Shown: piece after piece, positions 1 through 5,081 of the stretch
How positions within the stretch are numbered: the stretch's first letter is position 1
Layout of the letters: the number at the start of each line of letters is the position of its first letter
Assembly: GCA_016198945.1 (NCBI GenBank)
Contig: JACQHO010000222.1
Coordinates: 1-7,159 of the forward strand
Length of the DNA stretch: 7,159 bases
From: Nitrospirota bacterium
Lineage (GTDB): Bacteria > Nitrospirota > Nitrospiria > JACQBZ01
Direction: 5' to 3'
Made by a program: the position numbers and the translations under genes
Notes under the pieces: model-generated
What the model was told of the DNA's origin: nothing
What the model saw: the letters and a program-made list of their open reading frames with translations, nothing else
The model's database searches: none

Positions 1-484
1 CGCCGTCCGCATCCTGGATGATGAATCCGACGGTCGGAACGATATGGTTGACCCGCACCGGAATCACCTGCAGCCCGCCCACCGCCTGGCGGTCCTCCTC
101 CCGCAGCTCGCACAGCCGGAAGGTCGGCTGCTCGCTGTTCGGGAGCTTCGTGAAATCCGGCCAGACGGTATCGTTCAGAAGATGATCGTGGAGCCCGGCC
201 AGAATTTCATCGAGGCTGTGGATCTCGATCGGCGCCGGGATCTTTCCAAAGACCGTGTCGGCCAAAAAAGGCAAACCCTTGATATGGTCGAAATGAATAT
301 GGGACAGGAGCACATGCCGGATCTGTTGAAGCTCGTTCAGTCTCAGCGAGGTTGACAGGGTGCCGGCATCGATCACGACGGACCGGCCGACCAGGAAGCC
401 GGAGGTGTTGTAGGTGACGGTTTTCCCGTCGGCATCGGTGGTTGAATATTCGGCTCCGTAACAGCCCAGCGCTCTGATTTCCAT
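1..484 (-). CDS. Metallo-beta-lactamase-fold hydrolase, probable class II cyclic-nucleotide phosphodiesterase (3' end cut by window)
   Basis: Reading from an ATG at 484, 161 codons are open and run off the window, so the C-terminus is missing. The protein begins MEIRALGCYG, has a glycine after a buried strand (VVIDAGTLS, residues 36-44), and carries the zinc-binding signature HIHFDH at residues 62-67 (HxHxDH of the metallo-beta-lactamase fold). A second conserved block, VNHIVPTVGF at 145-154, supplies a further His seen in class II 3',5'-cyclic-nucleotide phosphodiesterases and relatives. This type of enzyme would hydrolyse cAMP or cGMP in the cytoplasm; no signal peptide is visible. The gene lies 91 nt downstream of a gene for a cyclic-nucleotide-binding protein, which supports the assignment by context. 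AAGGA at 496-500 precedes the ATG by 11 nt, a slightly long spacing. The fold is confident; the substrate is inferred, and an RNase Z-like or other MBL hydrolase is the main alternative. Confidence 0.8.
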   Translation of the reverse strand, partial: MEIRALGCYGAEYSTTDADGKTVTYNTSGFLVGRSVVIDAGTLSTSLRLNELQQIRHVLLSHIHFDHIKGLPFLADTVFGKIPAPIEIHSLDEILAGLHDHLLNDTVWPDFTKLPNSEQPTFRLCELREEDRQAVGGLQVIPVRVNHIVPTVGFIIQDADG

Positions 485-505
485 CCCGTGCTCGTTCCTT
501 TCTCA

Positions 506-511
506 ATTATA
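506..511 (-). promoter_or_regulatory. Isolated TATAAT-like -10 box before the MBL-fold gene
   Basis: The minus strand carries a perfect TATAAT 22 nt upstream of the ATG at 484. No -35 element is found 16-18 bp upstream; that position reads roughly CGGGAG. The 17 bp where a spacer would lie are filled exactly by a GGGGC-N7-GCCCC inverted repeat. It may be an activator-dependent promoter, or the match may be chance, with the gene cotranscribed from the upstream TPR/cNMP gene. Confidence 0.25.
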
Positions 512-528
512 GGGGCTCGCGTCGCCCC
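512..528. repeat. Short inverted repeat GGGGC-N7-GCCCC
   Basis: A 5-bp perfect inverted repeat (512-516 with 524-528, loop 517-523) lies between the TPR/cNMP gene and the MBL-fold gene. On the minus strand it directly abuts a TATAAT sequence. It could be an operator, a small RNA hairpin, or the remnant of a dispersed GC-rich palindromic repeat. In a GC-rich genome a stem this short may also arise by chance. Confidence 0.3.
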
Positions 529-537
529 CTCCCGGAT

Positions 538-562
538 GGGGACAGATTTGAAATCTGTCCCC
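538..562. repeat. Perfect 12-bp inverted repeat with 1-nt centre (REP-like palindrome)
   Basis: The arms GGGGACAGATTT (538-549) and AAATCTGTCCCC (551-562) are perfect reverse complements around a single G at 550. The palindrome lies 13 nt downstream of the TAG stop of the TPR/cNMP gene. On the minus strand it is not followed by a T-tract (the next bases are ATCCGG), so it is a poor intrinsic terminator in the direction of the genes. On the plus strand only a weak TCTTTAAT follows. The symmetry and intergenic position fit a dispersed REP-type palindrome, such as those mobilised by RAYT (Y1) transposases, or a protein-binding site. No second copy is seen in this window. Confidence 0.6.
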
Positions 563-575
563 TCTTTAATAGCGG

Positions 576-1787
576 CTATGGCCCCGGGTGTTTGACTTTG
601 GAGAGGGTGTCCCGGACGCGCGCCTTGTAAAATCCTTCCAGAACTTCCCGGACGCGCGGGTATTTTTGCGCGATCGCCTTGAGGTCCTCCCCCCGGAGTT
701 CCAGAATCTCGGTGTCGGTTTGGGTGATCACGCTCGCGGTCCGGGGACGCCCCGTCAGGAAACCGACCTCGCCGAAAAAATCATTGTCCTTCAGCTCGGA
801 GAGGGCCACCTCGCGGTTTCCGATTTTGGTCACGACCTGAACCGCGCCCTGGCTGATGAGATAAACCGAGTCGCCCGTGTCCCCTTCTTTTACGATGCGG
901 TAGCCGGACGGATACTGGAAATGCATCATCCGCTCGACCACTTCCGAAAACTCTTCCGGCGCCAGGCTCGAGAACAACGGCATGACGTCCGTCATCCGGC
1001 GTTCCGGCGGCCCCGGTTCCGAGGCCGGCGCGGCCGTCTCGGTCGCCGGCTCCGTGGAAGCGCCTCCGCCCTCGGCGTACGAAGTCCGTTCGATTTCGAA
1101 TCCGCCCATGAGCGGGTCAACGGGCGGAGCGGCCGCCGCCGATTCGGCCCCGGCTTCGGACATGGGAACCGGCTCGGCGGCCGGGGGTTTCGTTCCCGAT
1201 CCGAATTCGTCCAGGTTGAACGGCTGCACGCCGATCACCCCTTCATCCAATTCCTCCTGTTCCGGCGCCGGCTCCGGAATGGAACCGGCCGCGGCCGACG
1301 GCTTGCCGACCGCTGTTTCATCCCCGGGGTCGGTCGAAGCCGCCTCGGAAACCGCCTCGCGGCTTTCCTCCACCGCACCCGAATCCGGGCGTGAAAGCGC
1401 CGCCGAACCTTCCGGATTCGGCCTGTCGGCCGTGATTACGTACGGTTGGGAAAGAGCCGTTTGCCGACGGGCCTGTCCATGCAGTGCCTGCATCTTTTCA
1501 TGGGCATTTTTATTCTGTGGATCCAGCCGGAGGACCATTTTATAGGCCGCCAGCGCCTTGACGACAAACCCGCCTTCGGTGAATACGCTTGCGGCCTGAT
1601 GGTAGGCCGTCACCGCCTTCGGCGTCGCGCCCAGCTTCAGGTAATAATCCCCGGCGCGGAGACGATGGACGGCATTGTTGGGCTCGAGCGCGGCCAGACG
1701 ATCCAAGGCCTGGATCGCCTTGTCCCACTGGCTTTTTTTGATGTATTTCTGGAGATCATCCGTGACACGGTCTTTTTCCGTCACCAT
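576..1787 (-). CDS. TPR protein with C-terminal cyclic-nucleotide-binding domain
   Basis: This 403-residue protein has three parts. Residues 5-106 are helical TPR-type repeats (for example WDKAIQALDRLAALEPNNA at 21-39 and ALAAYKMVLRLDPQNKNA at 78-95), suited to protein-protein contact. Residues 107-265 form a low-complexity linker rich in Pro, Ala, Glu and Ser, probably disordered. Residues 268-390 are a cyclic-nucleotide-binding domain of the CRP/PKA-R type; the phosphate-binding cassette FGEVGFLTGRPRTAS (338-352) keeps the Glu (340) and the Arg-Thr-Ala (349-351) expected to contact the cyclic nucleotide. There is no helix-turn-helix after the domain, so it is not a CRP-like transcription factor. 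No signal peptide or membrane segment is visible. The ATG at 1787 has GAGGA 7 nt upstream and a promoter at 1820-1848. It is probably a cyclic-nucleotide-responsive adaptor; its partner is unknown. The next gene may encode a phosphodiesterase. Confidence 0.88.
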   Translation of the reverse strand: MVTEKDRVTDDLQKYIKKSQWDKAIQALDRLAALEPNNAVHRLRAGDYYLKLGATPKAVTAYHQAASVFTEGGFVVKALAAYKMVLRLDPQNKNAHEKMQALHGQARRQTALSQPYVITADRPNPEGSAALSRPDSGAVEESREAVSEAASTDPGDETAVGKPSAAAGSIPEPAPEQEELDEGVIGVQPFNLDEFGSGTKPPAAEPVPMSEAGAESAAAAPPVDPLMGGFEIERTSYAEGGGASTEPATETAAPASEPGPPERRMTDVMPLFSSLAPEEFSEVVERMMHFQYPSGYRIVKEGDTGDSVYLISQGAVQVVTKIGNREVALSELKDNDFFGEVGFLTGRPRTASVITQTDTEILELRGEDLKAIAQKYPRVREVLEGFYKARVRDTLSKVKHPGP

Positions 1788-1819
1788 CTTGGAATCCTCG
1801 ATCCCCGCAAAACCCGGTC

Positions 1820-1848
1820 AGAATACCATATTCCCGAAGAACGATCAA
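1820..1848 (-). promoter_or_regulatory. Sigma70-like promoter (extended -10) for the TPR/cNMP-binding gene
   Basis: On the minus strand TTGATC (1843-1848) and TATTCT (1820-1825) are separated by exactly 17 bp. A TG one base before the -10 hexamer makes it an extended -10 element. Each hexamer matches 4 of 6 consensus bases. Transcription would start near 1813, giving a leader of about 25 nt with GAGGA at 1795-1799 just before the ATG at 1787. It lies in the 87-nt gap after the protease/barrel gene, so the TPR/cNMP gene can be expressed on its own. Confidence 0.55.
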
Positions 1849-1874
1849 GGACGGGCTCTTGCGCGCGAGTCGGA

Positions 1875-2543
1875 TCAAGCGGCGGGGCTTGGGCGAACAG
1901 CGGTCCGCAGGAAATTCCAGCGGATTCCGAGGAAGTAATTGAGGCCGCCCACGTCCAGGGCGTCGTTCAGGGCATCGGCATGTTTTACCTTCGCCAGTGC
2001 GTAGCGGGCCTCGCTGAAGATCGTGACGGGTCGAAAAAGCGTCCATTGCAAGCCGATCACCCCATGAACACCTACCACCCTCGCGGAAAGATCCTCCTCC
2101 AGAAAACCGTGAACCCTTCGCGTAAAATCGTAAAACCCGACCCCTGCGCCGAGATACCACTCGACCGGTTTGATGTACGCATGATACTTGGTCGTGAGAA
2201 GGAGATATCGCGTGGAAAATTCCACGCTGCTGCAGCAGACGTTTTTCAGATCCGTGTCTGCGTGGTAGCGGCCGGCCGAAACCGACAGGCCGGCGTCTTC
2301 CTTCCAGCGCCAGTCGTACTCCAGCTCGCCGCTCAACCCGGCCAGGTCGCCTCGGGCGATCAGGCCGGAATTGGTATCGAGATATTCGCTTTGAACGTAA
2401 CGATGATGGCCGACTTTCAATGCCAATGAATGCACCCGATGAAAGGAGGGGTCTTCTCCCGCCGCCGCGGCGGACGACGGCCACAGAATGAGAAAGGCCA
2501 AGAGCCCGGCGGAGGCCGCGACGCTCCGAGGGTTCAAGACCAT
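1875..2543 (-). CDS. Probable internal start: outer-membrane beta-barrel protein nested in the 3' end of the protease frame
   Basis: An ATG at 2543, in the same frame as the protease, has a perfect AGGAGG at 2553-2558 with 9-nt spacing. From it the 222-residue product begins MVLNPRSVAASAGLLAFLIL and continues to PSSAAAA-GED, a classical signal peptide with a likely signal peptidase I site near residue 28. The remainder shows alternating short strands (LALKVGHHRY, GELEYDWRW, GLSVSAGRYH, RYLLLTTKYHAYI, YLGAGVGFYDF, TIFSEARYAL, NYFLGIRWNF), consistent with a small eight-stranded outer-membrane barrel of the OmpA/OmpW-like size class. This is a fold-level impression, not a named family. The last strand ends in Phe, as in BAM-recognised proteins, but 11 extra residues follow. 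No stop separates it from the protease, so it is either a nested gene product or part of a fusion. Confidence 0.5.
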   Translation of the reverse strand: MVLNPRSVAASAGLLAFLILWPSSAAAAGEDPSFHRVHSLALKVGHHRYVQSEYLDTNSGLIARGDLAGLSGELEYDWRWKEDAGLSVSAGRYHADTDLKNVCCSSVEFSTRYLLLTTKYHAYIKPVEWYLGAGVGFYDFTRRVHGFLEEDLSARVVGVHGVIGLQWTLFRPVTIFSEARYALAKVKHADALNDALDVGGLNYFLGIRWNFLRTAVRPSPAA

Positions 2544-4253
2544 GCGCCCCGGCCTCCTGACACGACGAAGCTTCCGGACGATCGGGATCAGGAGCGGCCA
2601 GAATATCCCAAGAAGAGAAACCAGGATCCCGACCGGCGGCGTCGGCCCCCGATCGGACGGCCGTATCATGCCGATGGGGAAGCCGCATCCGCCCCCTCCG
2701 CCGATCAGGCCGGAGCCCTTGACGCGGCGCAAGACGCCGGAGACATTCAGTCGTCCCGCGGAGGCCACAAGACCTTTCAAGGCGTCTTTGGGCTCGGCCG
2801 TGCCCAGGATGACGGCCCGAACCTCCTCCGGCGTCAGCGACGGATCCTGGGACAGCAGCAGACCGACCGCGCCGGAGACATGGGGCGCGGCCATGGAGGT
2901 GCCGCTGATGAAGGAGTAATCGGGTCGGACCCGAACCGCGTTTAAACAACTCATCTGGTCCCGCAGGGCGAATTGTCCGCGAGGCATCGTCGAGAAGATG
3001 CAGTCGCCCGGCGCCGCGATGTCGACCCGGTTCTTCCCAAAGTTGGATAGGAACAACAGCCGGTCGTCCGCATCGGACGCCGCGACCGAGATCACATTCG
3101 GACGATCGGAGCCGGCCGGATAAACCGGAAACTCGGAGGCGTCATTTCCGGCCGCGGCCACCAACACGATGCCGGCCCGGTTGGCGGCCTCGATCGCCTC
3201 GTCCTCGGCCGAAGACAGTCCGTAGTCGCCGAAGCTGGCGTTGATCACCATCCGCGCGTCATTTTGTCTCGCGCCGTCCTGAAACTGCTGTTGGAGCGTC
3301 TGGATCTGCGCAATGGCGTACTCGATTGCCTGAACCTCGTCTCCCACCGAGCCGCAACCATTGGCGTCCAGGATTTTCAAGGGAAGGATCTTTGCATTCC
3401 AGAGAAGGCCCGTAATCCCTATTCCGTTGTCGCCCTCCGCCGCGACGATTCCGGACACATGGGTTCCATGACCGTTGTCGTCCGTGGGATCGTTGTTCCC
3501 GATCGGGTCGTCCGGCGTGCAGTCGCACCCATTGGAGGAATTCACGGTGCAGGTCTGCCCCCCGACAAAATTCCAGCCGTGAAAATCATCGGGGTAATTG
3601 TTCGCGTCGTCATCCACCCCGTCCCCGGAGGACGGATCCTGGCGATCATTCCAGGAATCGGCCGCGTTGTCCCAGATATTGTCATCCAGATCAAAATGGC
3701 CGTAATCCACCCCGCTGTCGATCACGGCGATGATCAGGTCCATTCCGGCGGCCGGGCCGGTGATCAGATCCCAGGCCTCCGGCGCGTCGATATCGGCATC
3801 GGCGGTTCCGTTGAAAAAGGTCGTCTGATTGCCGTTGATCGAAACAACCTGGCCGAGGTCGATCGCCTGGCCGGTATTATCGAGGCCCCATTGCCGGTCG
3901 AAGAGCGGGTCGCTGGGAACCGCGAAAGCCCGCCGGACATAGTTCGGCTCGGCATAGAGGACATCCGGATGGTTTTGATAAGCGTCCACGGCCTCCTCGA
4001 CCGACAGGTCCGTCGGCAGGGAGAGAAGCTGGACGCCGGTGAGGGCCGATTTTCTCTTGACGGCCGTTTTCATCCGGCCCGCGAAATGCTCGACCGTTTC
4101 GGGCGGCGTGCCGGCCCGGAATTTGACCAGGATCTCGCCCGGAACGAAGGAAACGGGCGCCGCGGACGATAAACTCGTCCCGGCGCCCAGGAGGATGATC
4201 ATCCCGCAGAACAGGAGTCCGATCTGATGGCCCATGCGTCGAGGTCTGTGCAA
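1875..4253 (-). CDS. Secreted subtilisin-like (S8) serine protease fused in frame to an outer-membrane beta-barrel domain
   Basis: From a TTG at 4253 the product has 792 residues. The order is: signal peptide (about 1-32, basic HRPRR then hydrophobic LLFCGMIILLGAG); propeptide (34-107, VPGEILVKF...PDVLYAEPNY, fervidolysin/I9-like); S8 catalytic domain with Asp179 (VIDSGVD), His262 (NGHGTHVSG), oxyanion Asn370 (AAAGND) and Ser453 (SGTSMAAPH). Acidic DGVDDDANNY near 211-220 may bind calcium, and several Cys suggest disulfides. A Gly-rich GGGGGCG (518-524), a hydrophobic segment (about 539-559) and basic KLRRVRR follow, like a C-terminal sorting signal. Then comes a second signal peptide (571-598) and a barrel domain (599-792) with alternating aromatic strands ending YFLGIRWNF plus 11 residues. 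The TTG is chosen because GGAGG lies 8 nt upstream. An in-frame ATG at 4235 lacks a Shine-Dalgarno, and an ATG at 4289 lies inside a terminator hairpin. The family is certain, the start moderately so; whether it is one protein or two is open. Confidence 0.85.
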   Translation of the reverse strand: MHRPRRMGHQIGLLFCGMIILLGAGTSLSSAAPVSFVPGEILVKFRAGTPPETVEHFAGRMKTAVKRKSALTGVQLLSLPTDLSVEEAVDAYQNHPDVLYAEPNYVRRAFAVPSDPLFDRQWGLDNTGQAIDLGQVVSINGNQTTFFNGTADADIDAPEAWDLITGPAAGMDLIIAVIDSGVDYGHFDLDDNIWDNAADSWNDRQDPSSGDGVDDDANNYPDDFHGWNFVGGQTCTVNSSNGCDCTPDDPIGNNDPTDDNGHGTHVSGIVAAEGDNGIGITGLLWNAKILPLKILDANGCGSVGDEVQAIEYAIAQIQTLQQQFQDGARQNDARMVINASFGDYGLSSAEDEAIEAANRAGIVLVAAAGNDASEFPVYPAGSDRPNVISVAASDADDRLLFLSNFGKNRVDIAAPGDCIFSTMPRGQFALRDQMSCLNAVRVRPDYSFISGTSMAAPHVSGAVGLLLSQDPSLTPEEVRAVILGTAEPKDALKGLVASAGRLNVSGVLRRVKGSGLIGGGGGCGFPIGMIRPSDRGPTPPVGILVSLLGIFWPLLIPIVRKLRRVRRPGRMVLNPRSVAASAGLLAFLILWPSSAAAAGEDPSFHRVHSLALKVGHHRYVQSEYLDTNSGLIARGDLAGLSGELEYDWRWKEDAGLSVSAGRYHADTDLKNVCCSSVEFSTRYLLLTTKYHAYIKPVEWYLGAGVGFYDFTRRVHGFLEEDLSARVVGVHGVIGLQWTLFRPVTIFSEARYALAKVKHADALNDALDVGGLNYFLGIRWNFLRTAVRPSPAA
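2553..2558 (-). promoter_or_regulatory. Consensus Shine-Dalgarno AGGAGG inside the protease reading frame
   Basis: AGGAGG occurs on the minus strand with 9 nt to the in-frame ATG at 2543, which begins a signal peptide. In the protease frame the same bases encode Arg-Arg of the basic tail (VRRPGR). An Arg-Arg pair could produce this sequence by chance. The spacing and the signal peptide behind it make a working internal ribosome binding site likely. Confidence 0.55.
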
Positions 4254-4261
4254 ACCGGGAG

Positions 4262-4266
4262 CCTCC
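4262..4266 (-). promoter_or_regulatory. Shine-Dalgarno GGAGG deciding the protease TTG start
   Basis: GGAGG on the minus strand lies 8 nt before the TTG at 4253, which is in frame with the signal peptide. The next in-frame ATG (4235) would be 26 nt from this site, too far. The site lies 4 nt downstream of the T-tract of the preceding hairpin. Confidence 0.55.
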
Positions 4267-4270
4267 GAAC

Positions 4271-4301
4271 AAAAGAATGTCCATCCCATTGAGGATGGAC
4301 A
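4271..4301 (-). terminator. Intrinsic terminator after the nickel/cobalt permease, or attenuator before the protease
   Basis: On the minus strand TGTCCATCC (4293-4301) pairs perfectly with GGATGGACA (4278-4286) around a 6-nt loop, followed by TTCTTTT (4271-4277). This is a standard Rho-independent terminator layout. It lies 38 nt after the permease stop, closing the moaC-moaDE-permease unit. It also ends 4 nt before the protease ribosome binding site, so protease mRNA must come from read-through or from a start very close by. Confidence 0.75.
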
Positions 4302-4339
4302 GACCCGAGAAGAGAAAACCCGCGCGATCGGGAGATCCG

Positions 4340-5050
4340 TTAAAGAAACAAACCCTTCACAAAACCGATCTCGTAGATCAGCAGCGTTCCCAGACCGATG
4401 CTGGCCAGGCTGGCGAAGGCCGTGAGGGCCTTGTTGAGCCGGTTGAAATGAACGGCCGAAAAGATAAAGGGGATGCTGATCAGCATCGAGATCAGCATCA
4501 TCCCGACCAACGACCCGATCCCGAAGACCAGAATGTAACCCAGTCCCTCGATCACCGAATGGATGCTGGAGACGACCAGCAGCATCAGGGCCGCGCTGCC
4601 GGCCAGACCGTGGACCATGCCCACCGCCATGGAGCGGTATCCCCGGCGGATCGCGTGTTGATGCCCGTGGGGCTCCACGGGGGGATGGACATGGAGGTGA
4701 AGATGGGCCCGTCCGTCATGTTGGTGCGGATGCAGGTGCAGATGCTCCCGGATCAGGCCGGCCGCGACCATCCCTCCCAGAAAAACCAGCATGATGCCGA
4801 CCGCCAATTCCATCGCCAGCGCCATCGTGTCCGAAATCGTGATCTTCAGCGTCAGGATCGCCAGACCCACCCCGAACAAGGTCACGGTGTGTCCCAGCCC
4901 CCAGAACGCCCCGATGATGGACGAACTCAAAAAGCTATGATTTTTGGAAACGATGGTCGAGACCGCCACCACATGGTCGGCATCCAGCGCATGCTTCATC
5001 CCCAGGACGAAACCCAGCGCCAGGACTGTCAGGAACCCGACTTCCATCAT
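4340..5050 (-). CDS. NicO/HoxN-like nickel/cobalt transporter with His-rich loop
   Basis: This 236-residue integral membrane protein has about six hydrophobic segments (near 4-18, 43-66, 78-101, 143-162, 170-198 and 208-229). Helix 1 ends in MKHALDADHV; HALDADH (20-26) is the HX4DH signature of nickel/cobalt permeases of the NiCoT/NicO/UreH group, where these His and Asp residues take part in metal selection. GLGHTVTL at 51-58 matches the second conserved motif. A loop at 103-132 holds 12 His residues in HLHLH- and HVH-like runs, suited to binding metal before transport. ATG codons at 5050 and 5047 are adjacent; AAGGA 6 nt before the first supports 5050. The gene starts 31 nt after the moaD/moaE stop and probably shares its transcript. 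The exact substrate (Ni, Co or another divalent ion) cannot be read from sequence, and no urease, hydrogenase or cobalamin gene is present to indicate it. Confidence 0.85.
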   Translation of the reverse strand: MMEVGFLTVLALGFVLGMKHALDADHVVAVSTIVSKNHSFLSSSIIGAFWGLGHTVTLFGVGLAILTLKITISDTMALAMELAVGIMLVFLGGMVAAGLIREHLHLHPHQHDGRAHLHLHVHPPVEPHGHQHAIRRGYRSMAVGMVHGLAGSAALMLLVVSSIHSVIEGLGYILVFGIGSLVGMMLISMLISIPFIFSAVHFNRLNKALTAFASLASIGLGTLLIYEIGFVKGLFL

Positions 5051-5081
5051 TCGTTATCCTTTCGCATCATCGCTCCCGATA

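Noticed and set aside
538..562. Palindrome as Rho-independent terminator of the TPR/cNMP gene
   Set aside because: On the minus strand the stem is followed by ATCCGG, not a T-tract.
588..2429. Long plus-strand open frames opposite the TPR/cNMP gene and the barrel region (588-1394, 982-1545, 1446-2429)
   Set aside because: They lie antisense to genes with clear protein families and have Arg/Gly/Pro-rich low-complexity translations with no recognisable domain. This is expected of GC-rich antisense frames.
1756..2949. 397-codon minus-strand frame overlapping the protease/barrel gene
   Set aside because: Its translation is Arg/Gly-rich with no domain, whereas the other frame gives continuous subtilisin and barrel motifs. 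It is a shadow of GC-rich codon use.
3264..4172. 302-codon plus-strand frame opposite the S8 protease
   Set aside because: It is antisense to the catalytic domain with its Asp, His, Asn and Ser motifs intact; the Val/Ile/Gly/Arg-rich translation matches nothing recognisable.
4254..4289. ATG at 4289 as the protease start
   Set aside because: The codon lies in the loop of the terminator hairpin, has no Shine-Dalgarno, and would place a polar 18-residue stretch before the signal peptide.
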